Source of the DNA: Ruminococcus sp.
GTDB lineage: Bacteria; Bacillota; Clostridia; Oscillospirales; Ruminococcaceae
NCBI GenBank assembly: GCA_021200215.1
Contig: JAJQGV010000089.1
Location: forward strand, 1 to 33,751
Reading direction: 5' to 3'
Length of the DNA: 33,751 nt
The notes beneath the pieces were generated by a model. The model was not told the DNA's origin. It worked only from the letters and a program-made list of their open reading frames with translations, and searched no databases. The position numbers were made by a program, and so were the translations under genes. Shown piece by piece: positions 25,554 to 33,751 of this stretch; the first letter of the stretch is position 1; each line of letters begins with the position of its first letter.

Positions 25554-25599
25554 TGTACGCACGTCGCACTTCGATAGTATACCGAGCGTGAGTTAAAAA
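25551..25599 (+). repeat. Dispersed CRISPR-repeat-like element, copy 2
   Basis: The shared 44-base block 25551-25594 begins exactly at the leuB stop codon. It repeats 12034-11991 (inverse) with 2 differences. Its I-C-like core starts GTCGCACTTC at 25563 and ends GAGCGTGAGTTAAAAA at 25599, with a decayed 3' end compared with copy 1. Confidence 0.75.
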
Positions 25600-25616
25600 T
25601 TAAAAAATTTCCCCTT

Positions 25617-25653
25617 AAAAAAATCGGAGAGCTTATGCCCTCTGATTTTTTTT
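25617..25653. terminator. Terminator shared by leuB and the convergent small gene
   Basis: AAAAAAATCGGAG (25617-25629) pairs with CTCTGATTTTTTT (25640-25652) with one G-T pair. A-run and T-run flanks make it usable in both directions. Confidence 0.85.
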
Positions 25654-25682
25654 AGCAAGATTCATAGGTTTAGTTGTAACGA

Positions 25683-26150
25683 TTACTTAACGTACCAAGC
25701 TTTGCCATCAAAAGAGTTCCATTGAATGGCTACACTATCGAAAGAGAGTATTAACTCAATAATATCTTTTTCACACAAAATGGTAAGACAGTAGCTATCA
25801 TTATTGAGTTTGTTGCACATATATATTTGTGGGCATAGGTCTATCATGTTGCTAATTTCACCATCTATTTCATCGATATCTATGTATTTATCTATAATAA
25901 TATCGATAATTTCATTTTTATCATTATACTTTTTGTAACCCTTGTAGCACATTTCTTTGAAGTTTACGCTTTTAAACCTTATTAAACCCTCATTGACTTG
26001 CATATCGAAGTCGTTAGGATTAACCTCACAATCTGACTTAACACAGAAACTACTTACTATAAATATGCATTCACCATCTTGATAGCCAAATTGGTCTAAG
26101 TTAGTATCATGGATATATATATCTTCTAGGGAATTAGACGTATATTTCAT
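25683..26150 (-). CDS. Hypothetical small soluble protein downstream of tgt
   Basis: I do not recognise this 155-residue protein. It is acidic, rich in Asp, Ile and Tyr, has no signal or membrane segment, and contains seven Cys (for example CVKSDCEVN and LCPQIYMC). The N-terminal IYIHDTNLDQFGY pattern resembles small conserved proteins of unknown function common in Clostridia. AAGGAGA precedes the ATG. It lies 19 bases after tgt and probably ends that unit. Confidence 0.65.
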   Translation of the reverse strand: MKYTSNSLEDIYIHDTNLDQFGYQDGECIFIVSSFCVKSDCEVNPNDFDMQVNEGLIRFKSVNFKEMCYKGYKKYNDKNEIIDIIIDKYIDIDEIDGEISNMIDLCPQIYMCNKLNNDSYCLTILCEKDIIELILSFDSVAIQWNSFDGKAWYVK

Positions 26151-26169
26151 AGTTAAAAAATCTCCTTAC

Positions 26170-27300
26170 TTATATTCTAGTGGATAGTAGTTGTGAATAT
26201 TGCTTTCTAAAGTTATCAAAAGAGTTATTGTCTAAAGCGTCACGAATCTTTTCCATGAGGGTATTATAAAAGTACAGATTATGCATAACAGCTAATCTAC
26301 CACCAAGTTGTTCATCTGCTTTAAACAGATGGCGAACGTATGCTCTTGAGTGATTTCTACATACAGGGCAATCACATTGAGTATCTAATGGGCAACTGTC
26401 GGTTTTATACTTTTCATTTGTGATGTGCATAATGCCTTGCCAAGTGAATATAGTTCCATGACGAGCATTCCTAGAGGGCATAACACAATCAAACATATCT
26501 ACACCTCTAGCAACGCCCTCTATAATGTTAGATGGCGTACCTACTCCCATTAGATATCTAGGCTTATCTTTAGGCATATACTCTTCAACTACATCTAAAA
26601 TGTGATACATTGTGTCAGTAGGCTCACCAACTGCAAGTCCGCCGATGGCATAGCCGTCTAAGTCTAATTCAGTGATATCTTTCATGTGCTGTATGCGTAG
26701 GTCATCAAAAGTACACCCTTGATTTATTCCAAACAACATTTGATTAGGATTAATAGTATCTGGTAGAGAGTTTAACCTAGTCATCTCGGCTTTACAGCGT
26801 ACTAACCAACGAGTGGTTCTCTCACAAGAGTTTTTTGAGTATTCATACGTAGCAGGATTCTCTACGCACTCATCGAAAGCCATAGCAATAGTAGAACCTA
26901 AATTAGATTGTATCTGCATTGAAACTTCTGGGGACATAAATATTCTATGACCATCTATATGTGATGCGAAGTAAACACCTTCCTCTTTAATCTTTCTTAG
27001 ACTAGCCAACGAAAATACTTGAAATCCACCACTATCTGTTAGTATAGGTCTATCCCAATTTATAAACTTATGAAGTCCACCCATTTCACGTACAACAGTA
27101 TCAGTTGGACGTAAATGTAGATGATATGTATTACACAACTCTACTTGGCACTTTAAATCTTTAAGGTCAAGCGAAGATATAGCACCTTTAATAGCTCCAC
27201 AAGTTGCAACGTTCATAAAGAATGGACTCTGCACCGTTCCATGCACGGTTTCAAAGATGCCTCGTCTAGCTTTTCCCTCTGTTTTGATTACTTTAAACAT
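26170..27300 (-). CDS. tgt: Queuine/preQ1 tRNA-ribosyltransferase
   Basis: The 376-residue barrel enzyme swaps guanine-34 for preQ1 in tRNAs with GUN anticodons. Asp89 in TDSGGFQVFS and the nucleophile Asp271 in FDCVMPSRNARHG are present. Zinc ligands are Cys309, Cys311, Cys314 and His340. GYAIGGLAVGE is the substrate-loop form of preQ1-using bacterial enzymes. AGGAG is close to the ATG. It is in one direction with queA, with an unknown membrane-protein gene between. No preQ1 synthesis genes are in the window, so precursor may come from elsewhere or by salvage. Confidence 0.96.
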   Translation of the reverse strand: MFKVIKTEGKARRGIFETVHGTVQSPFFMNVATCGAIKGAISSLDLKDLKCQVELCNTYHLHLRPTDTVVREMGGLHKFINWDRPILTDSGGFQVFSLASLRKIKEEGVYFASHIDGHRIFMSPEVSMQIQSNLGSTIAMAFDECVENPATYEYSKNSCERTTRWLVRCKAEMTRLNSLPDTINPNQMLFGINQGCTFDDLRIQHMKDITELDLDGYAIGGLAVGEPTDTMYHILDVVEEYMPKDKPRYLMGVGTPSNIIEGVARGVDMFDCVMPSRNARHGTIFTWQGIMHITNEKYKTDSCPLDTQCDCPVCRNHSRAYVRHLFKADEQLGGRLAVMHNLYFYNTLMEKIRDALDNNSFDNFRKQYSQLLSTRI

Positions 27301-27333
27301 AGTATATAAAACTCCTTTTTGTGTTTATTAGTT

Positions 27334-27351
27334 ATGAATAACGTTATTCAT
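27334..27351. other. 18-base perfect palindrome between the unknown membrane gene and tgt
   Basis: ATGAATAACGTTATTCAT reads the same on both strands. It touches the stop codon of the upstream gene (27353-27351) and lies 34 bases before tgt. With no loop it suits a protein-binding site better than an RNA hairpin; no U-run follows. Confidence 0.5.
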
Positions 27352-28319
27352 TAGAGCATCATTAGTATAATGGATATTATAACTAGTATGATACCACATA
27401 TGAACAGTTTAGCAGTCATCTTATTGCCTAGATATTTATCCATAAACGACCATACCACGTTAATGAATCCAAAACTTATTAAGCACGTACCTAATAAGCC
27501 TATAGTAACATTAAAATCGGTTATGGTTTTATCTACTAAGGAATCACATATTTTTATGTACATATTCAACGGTGTAATTAATGATATAACCTCTACTAGA
27601 GTTAGTACAATATAGTGTATTGGGTGTTCTTTAAAGAAAGCTCTACTAGAAAAAGGTTCAAAGAAATCTCTAGCACAAGTAGGCATATCGTTGTAGGTAA
27701 TGGGCTTAACTATATTGTCACAACTGAAGTTTGAATATTTGCGAAAGTTAGTAGACCAATACCATTTAGGGACTATCATTCCACCGATATTTTTATCACT
27801 TAGCGTTATAAATGGATAGAAAAAGTTACTAATCTTATGGAATGGAATATGTTCTCTAAATACCATGATAGAAGTTATCCAAACGTTTCTTTCATTAGTA
27901 ATACTTGAAGGAACTTTATAGTTAAGAGGTCTGTAGAAATCATCGTTTAGAATCTTTTTAAACTCGGTAAAGTCCTCGCTAATGTAGGAGTTATCCTTTT
28001 TTATGTCATATAGGGTATCCACCACTTTTAAGAGTTCCTCTGGATTTTGATAGAAAAAGTCATCGTTAGTATACAATACTTGAGCAGGTCTATCACCATC
28101 TATTTGATGAAATAGTGAGGGATTGGCTCTAAGGATACAACTTAAGTATATCTCACCATTTTGAAATAGGTTCTCAAAGTTTTCATACACTAAGTGTAGT
28201 TTATCATTTGGAGATTTAATTAACCATTTAGGTTTGGTTATTTTAGCACCCATATATTGAGAAAATTCTGTCCTATCGATATTTCCACGAATGTTTAAGA
28301 AGTCATGAAACGTAAACAA
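27351..28319 (-). CDS. Hypothetical protein with C-terminal membrane helices, between queA and tgt
   Basis: I do not recognise this 322-residue protein. Residues 1 to about 230 are soluble and rich in aromatic residues. Three membrane segments follow (about 236-256, 268-292, 301-322). The start is a TTG at 28319, placed by AAGGGAG ten bases upstream. Its position between queA and tgt, with short spacers of 37 and 50 bases, suggests one transcript. Nothing in the sequence ties it to tRNA modification. Confidence 0.65.
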   Translation of the reverse strand: MFTFHDFLNIRGNIDRTEFSQYMGAKITKPKWLIKSPNDKLHLVYENFENLFQNGEIYLSCILRANPSLFHQIDGDRPAQVLYTNDDFFYQNPEELLKVVDTLYDIKKDNSYISEDFTEFKKILNDDFYRPLNYKVPSSITNERNVWITSIMVFREHIPFHKISNFFYPFITLSDKNIGGMIVPKWYWSTNFRKYSNFSCDNIVKPITYNDMPTCARDFFEPFSSRAFFKEHPIHYIVLTLVEVISLITPLNMYIKICDSLVDKTITDFNVTIGLLGTCLISFGFINVVWSFMDKYLGNKMTAKLFICGIILVIISIILMML

Positions 28320-28356
28320 TTAAAAATCACTCCCTTAGTAGTGTATATAGTATCAA

Positions 28357-29394
28357 CTATTGATTGTTAGCTATAAACATACAGTCACCAAAAGAGAAGA
28401 ATCTGTACCTTTCTTGAACGGCAACCTTATAAGCGTTCATAGTATTTTCGTAGCCCATAAATGCCGATACCAACATAATTAGAGTACTCTCTGGTAGGTG
28501 AAAGTTAGTAATTAAGCCATCGAGGACTTTAAACTTGTAACTTGGATATATAAAGATATCTGTATAGCCATCTGCCTCTTTAATCTTTCCATCATTAAAG
28601 GTAGCAACGCTTTCTAAAGTTCTACAAGATGTTGTACCTACTGCAATAACTCTACCACCATTTTTTTTTGTTTCATTGATTAAATCAGCGGTACTCTGTG
28701 GTAAGTGATAGTGTTCACTGTGCATCTTGTGGTCTAAGATATCATCTTCTTTAACGGGACGGAAAGTTCCTAAGCCAACGTGTAGGGTAACATAAGCAAT
28801 GTTTACGCCCATATCTTTTAAAGATAGTAACTGTTCATTAGTGAAGTGTAATCCAGCGGTAGGGGCAGCAGAAGAACCTAATTCTTTAGAGTATACCGTT
28901 TGATAGCGTTCTTTATCTTGAAGTTTTTCAGTGATATAAGGGGGTAAAGGCATCTGACCGACATCTTCTAAGGCGGTAAAAAAGTTACCATCACATTGAA
29001 ATTTAACTATTCTATTGCCATCATCTTTAACTTCTAAAACTTCTGCAATCAATCTGCCGTTACCAAAAGAGAACTTAACTCCAACTTTACATTTTTTAGC
29101 AGGTCTACAAATGATTTCCCAAATCTTGTCACCCTTTTGTTCTAATAGAAGGAATTCTATGAAAGTTTTATTATCCATTTTTTCGCCGTAGAGTCTTGCA
29201 GGTAACACTCGGCTATCGTTTAATACTAATAAATCACCTTTTTTTAGATATTTACATAGATTATAAAAGTAGTCATGTGTTATTTCACCAGTAGTTCTAT
29301 CGACGCACATCATTCTTGAATAGTTTCTAGGTTCAATAGGTGTTTGTGCTATAAGTTCTTGAGGAAGGTCGTAAAAGAAATCCGATTTTTTCAT
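28357..29394 (-). CDS. queA: S-adenosylmethionine:tRNA ribosyltransferase-isomerase
   Basis: The 345-residue enzyme moves the ribosyl part of SAM onto preQ1 in tRNA to give epoxyqueuosine. [15 protein letters not shown] at the N-terminus, [25 protein letters not shown] and [12 protein letters not shown]-like [13 protein letters not shown] are all family hallmarks. The length is normal. Start at 29394 with TTGGAG upstream. It leads the unit queA, unknown membrane gene, tgt, unknown small gene. The promoter must lie between 29395 and the divergent lysine leader; no convincing box pair is seen. Confidence 0.96.
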   Translation of the reverse strand: MKKSDFFYDLPQELIAQTPIEPRNYSRMMCVDRTTGEITHDYFYNLCKYLKKGDLLVLNDSRVLPARLYGEKMDNKTFIEFLLLEQKGDKIWEIICRPAKKCKVGVKFSFGNGRLIAEVLEVKDDGNRIVKFQCDGNFFTALEDVGQMPLPPYITEKLQDKERYQTVYSKELGSSAAPTAGLHFTNEQLLSLKDMGVNIAYVTLHVGLGTFRPVKEDDILDHKMHSEHYHLPQSTADLINETKKNGGRVIAVGTTSCRTLESVATFNDGKIKEADGYTDIFIYPSYKFKVLDGLITNFHLPESTLIMLVSAFMGYENTMNAYKVAVQERYRFFSFGDCMFIANNQ

Positions 29395-29441
29395 AGTATA
29401 AAATACTCCAATCTAAAAAGTTTAAAAAATTAAAAAAACTG

Positions 29442-29470
29442 TTGACAATACAAAGATATCGTGATATTAT
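29442..29470 (+). promoter_or_regulatory. Promoter of the lysine riboswitch-asd unit
   Basis: Consensus TTGACA (29442-29447), 17-base spacer, TATTAT (29465-29470). Confidence 0.85.
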
Positions 29471-29477
29471 ATATCTT

Positions 29478-29660
29478 AGATAGAGGTGCGATAGAGATAA
29501 GTATTCTATGCTAAGAACAATATCGAGTTCGTTAAGATGTTAGGTATAGAGGAAAGGCAATATCGCCGAAATGCTAAAATGTATCGATATGGTTTTAGCG
29601 TTGGGTACAGACTTAATAGGTTTGTAACTGTCATCATGGTTATGATGGAGAGCTATCGGC
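29478..29660 (+). promoter_or_regulatory. Lysine riboswitch (L box)
   Basis: Conserved L-box blocks occur in order: AGAGGTGCG near the start, AGAGGAAAGGC and CGCCGAAATGC in the middle, GTTGGGTACAGACTTAAT with CTGTCATCATGG..., and GGAGAGCTATC closing helix P1. Lysine binding should favour the terminator before asd, shutting off asd, dapA and dapB. Confidence 0.95.
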
Positions 29661-29706
29661 ATATAATCTTTTTTGTATGTCAATATCTTTTATTATAACT
29701 CATGAT

Positions 29707-29731
29707 AGCCAGTTTGTAAACTGGTTTTTTT
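29707..29731 (+). terminator. Riboswitch terminator before asd
   Basis: AGCCAGTT (29707-29714) pairs with AACTGGTT (29719-29726, one G-T pair) and is followed by T residues, 31 bases before the asd ATG. Confidence 0.8.
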
Positions 29732-29761
29732 AAATTTATTTTTTAAAGGAGTTTTTTTAAC

Positions 29762-30847
29762 ATGAAACAACAATATAACGTTGGAATAATCGGAGCTACT
29801 GGTATGGTAGGTCAACGTTTTGCAACTTTATTAGAAAATCACCCATGGTTTAAGGTAGTAGTATTGGCTGCCTCACCACGTTCTGCAGGTAAAACTTATG
29901 AAGAAGCAGTAGGTAAAAAATGGGTTATGAGTACACCTATTCCAACCGAAATGAAGGATATAGTAGTTATGGACGCTACCGCAGATATAGAAAAGATTGC
30001 TGAAAAGGTTGACTTTGTATTCTGTGCCGTAGATATGAAAAAAGATGAAATAAAGGTACTTGAAGAAAAATATGCTAAAGCAGAAGTTCCAGTGGTATCT
30101 AATAACTCTGCACATAGATTTACTCCAGACGTTCCTATGGTAGTACCAGAGATTAATCCACAACACCTAGAAATAATAGCATACCAAAAGAAACGTTTAG
30201 GTACTAAAAAAGGATTTATTGCAGTAAAGTCAAACTGTTCTATACAAAGCTATGTACCTGCACTATCTCCATTAAGAGATAAGTTCGGCATTAAGCAAGT
30301 GTTAGCTTGTACCTATCAAGCTATAAGTGGTGCGGGTAAGACTTTTGAAACTTGGCCTGAAATGGTGGATAATCTAATACCATACATTGGCGGTGAAGAA
30401 GAAAAATCTGAGCAAGAACCTTTAAAAGTTTGGGGAACTATAGAGAATGGTGAGATAGTTAAAGCACAATCACCAATAATTACTACTCAATGTTTAAGAG
30501 TTCCTGTTTCTGATGGTCATACTGCTGGAGTATTCGTATCCTTTGATAAGAAACCTACTAAAGAAGAAATATTAGAAACTTGGGCAAACTTTAAGGGTGA
30601 ACCTCAAGAGTTAGATTTACCTCATGCACCAAAACAGTTTATCCATTACTTTGAAGAGGATAACCGTCCACAAGCTAAACTAGATAGAAATCTTGAGGGT
30701 GGTATGGCTGTATCGGTCGGTAGACTTAGAGAAGATACTCTATTTGATTATAAGTTTGTATGCCTATCGCATAACACTCTAAGAGGTGCAGCAGGTGGCG
30801 GAGTTCTACTCGCTGAATTACTAGCTAAAAAGGGTTACTTTGACTAA
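29762..30847 (+). CDS. asd: Aspartate-semialdehyde dehydrogenase, archaeal/fungal-type
   Basis: The 361-residue NADP enzyme makes aspartate semialdehyde from aspartyl phosphate. GATGMVGQRF binds the cofactor. The catalytic cysteine is Cys159 in KSNCSIQSYVPALSPL and the base His is in VSDGHTAGV. These motif forms and the length match the archaeal/fungal branch, not the classical enterobacterial one. The lysine riboswitch directly upstream fits its role at the start of lysine synthesis. Ribosome site AAAGGAG. dapA follows after 62 bases. Confidence 0.94.
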   Translation: MKQQYNVGIIGATGMVGQRFATLLENHPWFKVVVLAASPRSAGKTYEEAVGKKWVMSTPIPTEMKDIVVMDATADIEKIAEKVDFVFCAVDMKKDEIKVLEEKYAKAEVPVVSNNSAHRFTPDVPMVVPEINPQHLEIIAYQKKRLGTKKGFIAVKSNCSIQSYVPALSPLRDKFGIKQVLACTYQAISGAGKTFETWPEMVDNLIPYIGGEEEKSEQEPLKVWGTIENGEIVKAQSPIITTQCLRVPVSDGHTAGVFVSFDKKPTKEEILETWANFKGEPQELDLPHAPKQFIHYFEEDNRPQAKLDRNLEGGMAVSVGRLREDTLFDYKFVCLSHNTLRGAAGGGVLLAELLAKKGYFD

Positions 30848-30909
30848 TAAGGTAGGTTAAATCGATATGTCATTTATACATTAACTGGTGAAAGGAGTTA
30901 ATTTTTAAA

Positions 30910-31800
30910 ATGAAAAATACAATCTTTACTGGGGCTGGTGTAGCCATTATAACCCCTATGAATGAAGATAGTACCATAAACTTTGATAAGTTAGGTGAGA
31001 ATATAGACAATCAAATTGAAAATGGTACTGATGCTATAATAATCTGTGGTACTACTGGAGAATCTTCTACTATGACCGACGACGAACATACTGAATGCAT
31101 TCGCTATGCAGTAGAAAAAACTAACAAAAGAGTACCAGTTATCGCTGGTACTGGTAGCAATGATACTAAGTACGCTATAGAACTATCTCAAGAGGCACAA
31201 AAACTCGGTGCAGATGGTCTACTTTTAGTAACTCCATACTATAATAAAACTTCTCAACGTGGTTTGATTGCTCACTATAACGCCATTGCTAACAACGTTG
31301 ATATCCCTATAATACTATATAACATTCCTAGTAGAACGGGCGTAAACATAGCTATAGATACTTATGTTCAACTTTCCGAAAACAAGAACATTGTGGCAGT
31401 TAAAGAGGCTAGTGGAAACATAGGCTATGTTGCTAAGATTATACAAGCGGTTGGCGACAAAATGGACGTTTACAGTGGTAACGATGACCAAATCGTTCCA
31501 TTGATGTCCCTAGGTGCTAAGGGAGTTATTTCCGTACTATCTAACGTTATGCCTAAGGAAACTCATCAGATGGCTAAATATTGCTTAGATAATGACTTTA
31601 ATAGTGCTAGTAAGATGCAGATTGAACTCTTAGATTTAATTAACGCACTATTTATAGATGTAAATCCTATACCTGTTAAAGAGGCTATGAATCTTATGGG
31701 ATTAAATGTTGGTGGTTGTCGTATGCCACTATATCCAATGGCTGAAAACGATATAGAAGTCTTAAAGAAAGCATTAATTAATCATGGATTAATTAAATAA
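30910..31800 (+). CDS. dapA: 4-hydroxy-tetrahydrodipicolinate synthase
   Basis: The 296-residue barrel enzyme condenses pyruvate with aspartate semialdehyde. The Schiff-base lysine is Lys165 in VKEASGN. GTTGESSTM (48-56) holds the pyruvate loop, and the tyrosine of the catalytic triad is in LYNIPSRTG. GAAAGGAG precedes the ATG. dapB follows after an intercistronic hairpin. Confidence 0.96.
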   Translation: MKNTIFTGAGVAIITPMNEDSTINFDKLGENIDNQIENGTDAIIICGTTGESSTMTDDEHTECIRYAVEKTNKRVPVIAGTGSNDTKYAIELSQEAQKLGADGLLLVTPYYNKTSQRGLIAHYNAIANNVDIPIILYNIPSRTGVNIAIDTYVQLSENKNIVAVKEASGNIGYVAKIIQAVGDKMDVYSGNDDQIVPLMSLGAKGVISVLSNVMPKETHQMAKYCLDNDFNSASKMQIELLDLINALFIDVNPIPVKEAMNLMGLNVGGCRMPLYPMAENDIEVLKKALINHGLIK

Positions 31801-31804
31801 TCGT

Positions 31805-31831
31805 TTAGGAACGTTCTTAGAGCGTTCCTAA
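31805..31831 (+). other. Intercistronic hairpin between dapA and dapB
   Basis: TTAGGAACG (31805-31813) pairs perfectly with CGTTCCTAA (31823-31831). No U-run follows (CTTATATAAA), so it may stabilise the dapA mRNA or attenuate dapB rather than end transcription. Confidence 0.6.
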
Positions 31832-31866
31832 CTTATATAAATAAAATTATCAAGGAAGTGTATTAA

Positions 31867-32625
31867 ATGGTAAATATAGCTATTTGTGGTGCTAACGGTA
31901 AGATGGGTAAAACTATATATAACTGCGTTAAAAATCGTGATAATATAAATATTGTTGGCGGTATAGATATCAACACTGAAAAGTATGCAGACTTTGAAAT
32001 AGTTGAAAATCCTAATGATTTATCTACTAAACCAGACGTTATTGTAGACTACTCTCACCCTAACGTATTAAAAAGTCTACTTGAATACTGCCTAACTAAT
32101 GGAGTTCCAGTAGTTTTGGCTACTACTGGATATTCTGATGAGCAGATAAACGATATTAAAAAAGCATCTGAACAGATACCCGTATTCTTTTCATGGAATA
32201 TGTCCCTAGGAATTAATCTATTGGTAGGGTTATCTAAAAAGGCTACTGAGATTTTAGGAAATCAATTCGATATAGAGATTGTGGAAAAACATCATAATCA
32301 AAAGGTAGATGCCCCTAGCGGTACTGCCCTTATGATTGCTAACAGCATTAACGAAACTTTAGAAACTCCACATAATTACGTTTACGATAGACACTCTCAA
32401 CGTAAAAAACGTGATAAGAACGAAATAGGTATACATTCTATCAGAGGTGGTACTATCGTTGGTGAGCATGAAGTAATCTTTGCGGGTAACGATGAGATTA
32501 TATCTTTAAAACACGTTGCTACATCTAAGACGGTTTTCGCTGAAGGTTCTTTAAATGCTAGTATCTTCTTAAAGGATAAACCTGCTGGTATCTATGATAT
32601 GAGTAATCTAATTTCCGAAAACTAG
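31867..32625 (+). CDS. dapB: 4-hydroxy-tetrahydrodipicolinate reductase
   Basis: The 252-residue NAD(P)H enzyme makes tetrahydrodipicolinate. GANGKMGK (8-15) is the cofactor loop. EKHHNQKVDAPSGTA (140-154) carries the catalytic His142/His143 and Lys146. The N-terminal nucleotide domain and C-terminal substrate domain have normal lengths. AAGGAAG lies upstream. It ends the riboswitch-controlled unit; no lysA, dapF or aminotransferase genes follow in the window. Confidence 0.96.
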   Translation: MVNIAICGANGKMGKTIYNCVKNRDNINIVGGIDINTEKYADFEIVENPNDLSTKPDVIVDYSHPNVLKSLLEYCLTNGVPVVLATTGYSDEQINDIKKASEQIPVFFSWNMSLGINLLVGLSKKATEILGNQFDIEIVEKHHNQKVDAPSGTALMIANSINETLETPHNYVYDRHSQRKKRDKNEIGIHSIRGGTIVGEHEVIFAGNDEIISLKHVATSKTVFAEGSLNASIFLKDKPAGIYDMSNLISEN

Positions 32626-32632
32626 ATAACAT

Positions 32633-32667
32633 AAAGTGGATATCTTAAAAGGTATCCACTTTTTTTA
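32633..32667. terminator. Bidirectional terminator between dapB and alr
   Basis: AAAGTGGATA (32633-32642) pairs perfectly with TATCCACTTT (32653-32662), followed by T residues to 32667. Confidence 0.88.
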
Positions 32668-33751
32668 CTATTTTATATATACTCTACTAGCCCTTAAATT
32701 AATATTACAAGCTAACTCATAGTTGATAGTACCTATAATATTAGCAAGTTCATCTATTGTGATAGTTTCATTGCCATCTGTACCCACTAAGGTAACTATA
32801 TCACCCGATTTAACATTATCTATGTTAGAAACGTCTACCATAAACTGATCCATGCATACATTTCCGATAATCTTACATCTAATACCATGTATTAAAACCT
32901 CACCTTTATTAGATAATAACCTACTGTAGCCATCGGCATAACCTGCTGTAACAGTAGCCACCTTAATAGTTTTGTCAGCCTTAAAAGTTCTGCCATAGCC
33001 AACGGTATCTCCCTTAGATATGTACTTAACCATACTAACTACACTCTTTAGAGCCATTATGGGTTTATATACAATATCCTTGCGAACATCGTTGCTAGGA
33101 TTCAATCCATATAATATAATTCCAGCCCTAACAGCACCGTACTGTTCTTTCTTTAGATTAGTTAAACCAGCACTATTTTGAGCGTGTACTAAACCGCAAT
33201 CATAACCAGATTTTTTAAGTTCAGCCACTATAGTATCCAAGTTGTTAAGTTGATACTCTGTAAAGTCTACATTGTCTTGACGGAAACTATCTGCGACACA
33301 AAGATGTGTGAAGATACCATCAATCTTGAGGTTTTTCAATGCATATACTTTTTTTATATCTTCTAAGGTATCATTATGTTCATTTTGAATAAATCCAATA
33401 CGATTCATACCAGTATCTATAGCTATATGAACTCTAGCAGTAGAGCCTTTTTCTTCTAAGGATTTATTTAATTCTATAGCATAATCGTAGCCTAAAATAG
33501 CTTGAACTATGTTATAGTTTTGAAGCATCTCTGCCTCTTCTACAGGAGTATATCCTAAGATTAATATTTCACCTAATATGCCATGTTCACGAAGTTTAAT
33601 ACCCTCATCTAAGTTAGATACTGCAAAGTAATCTATACCAAGGTTTTGTAGTTCAGTAGCTATTTCAATATCTCCATGACCATAAGCGTTAGCTTTAACT
33701 ACGGCAATAATCTTTTTATCGGTGATACTTTTAATAGTATCTACATTATAT
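32668..33751 (-). CDS. alr: Alanine racemase, N-terminus cut by window edge
   Basis: The frame stays open upstream of the internal ATG at 33528 to the window end, adding YNVDTIKSITDKK and then IIAVVKANAYGHG. That stretch holds the PLP-binding lysine, so the gene is not a short form. The C-terminal domain includes VGYGRTFKADKTIKVATVTAGYADG (in part), with the second catalytic tyrosine, and CMDQFMVDVS. The enzyme interconverts L- and D-alanine for peptidoglycan. It faces dapB across a shared terminator. About 36 N-terminal residues are likely missing. Confidence 0.94.
   Translation of the reverse strand, partial: YNVDTIKSITDKKIIAVVKANAYGHGDIEIATELQNLGIDYFAVSNLDEGIKLREHGILGEILILGYTPVEEAEMLQNYNIVQAILGYDYAIELNKSLEEKGSTARVHIAIDTGMNRIGFIQNEHNDTLEDIKKVYALKNLKIDGIFTHLCVADSFRQDNVDFTEYQLNNLDTIVAELKKSGYDCGLVHAQNSAGLTNLKKEQYGAVRAGIILYGLNPSNDVRKDIVYKPIMALKSVVSMVKYISKGDTVGYGRTFKADKTIKVATVTAGYADGYSRLLSNKGEVLIHGIRCKIIGNVCMDQFMVDVSNIDNVKSGDIVTLVGTDGNETITIDELANIIGTINYELACNINLRASRVYIK

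Larger units (their letters stand above)
29395..29761. other. Divergent regulatory region between queA and asd
   Basis: The 367-base gap contains the asd promoter (29442-29470), the lysine riboswitch (29478-29660) and its terminator (29707-29731). Nothing else gene-like is seen. Confidence 0.8.

Noticed and set aside
11986-25599. A CRISPR array formed by the three repeat-like elements
   Set aside because: The units are kilobases apart, in different orientations, have no spacers between them and no cas genes nearby.
32668-33528. Alanine racemase as a complete 286-residue protein starting at 33528
   Set aside because: The frame continues upstream with the conserved VVKANAYGHG lysine motif, so the gene runs off the window edge.

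Overview
The window is AT-rich DNA from a low-GC Gram-positive anaerobe, most likely a member of the Clostridia. The evidence is strong AGGAGG-type ribosome binding sites, TTGACA-17-TATAAT promoters, a leucine T-box, a lysine riboswitch, a CcpA-type cre site, and protein variants typical of gut or rumen Clostridia. I cannot name the genus. No tRNA, rRNA, insertion sequence or intact prophage is visible. Both outer genes are cut by the window edges: pnuC on the left and alr on the right.

Layout. (1) 1-4213: a PnuC-type vitamin/nucleoside transporter (minus) with a structured leader, divergent from rarA, a rhomboid protease and an intracellular GH43 glycosidase. (2) 4266-7368: a subgroup-Ic aspartate aminotransferase, facing an ECF sigma factor with its coupled membrane-anchored partner. 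(3) 7374-14677: a pentose region. xylA, xylB and a membrane protein lie on the minus strand. A GH31 alpha-xylosidase lies on the plus strand behind its own promoter and a cre-like site. Together with GH43 these genes would release xylose inside the cell and convert it to xylulose 5-phosphate. (4) 14749-17469: a secreted protein of unknown function, a 600-base non-coding stretch with a cluster of CCCGTCACA repeats, and an FkbM-family methyltransferase. (5) 17500-25653: leucine/branched-chain biosynthesis: T-box-leuA, a cohesin-like lipoprotein, then ilvB-leuC-leuD-leuB. (6) 25683-29394 (minus): queA, an unknown membrane protein, tgt and an unknown small protein, a queuosine tRNA-modification group. 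(7) 29442-32667: lysine riboswitch-asd-dapA-dapB, the start of the lysine/diaminopimelate pathway. alr (minus) follows, so the right end serves both peptidoglycan and amino-acid supply.

The most unusual signals are four. Three widely separated single elements have the ends and, in one case, the exact 32-base length of type I-C CRISPR repeats; two of them abut the stop codon of a gene. The lipoprotein between leuA and ilvB appears to carry the two halves of a cohesin fold in swapped order. A cluster of at least seven CCCGTCACA units lies upstream of the FkbM gene. The pnuC gene has a nested hairpin leader that ends in a terminator-like U-run overlapping its ribosome binding site.
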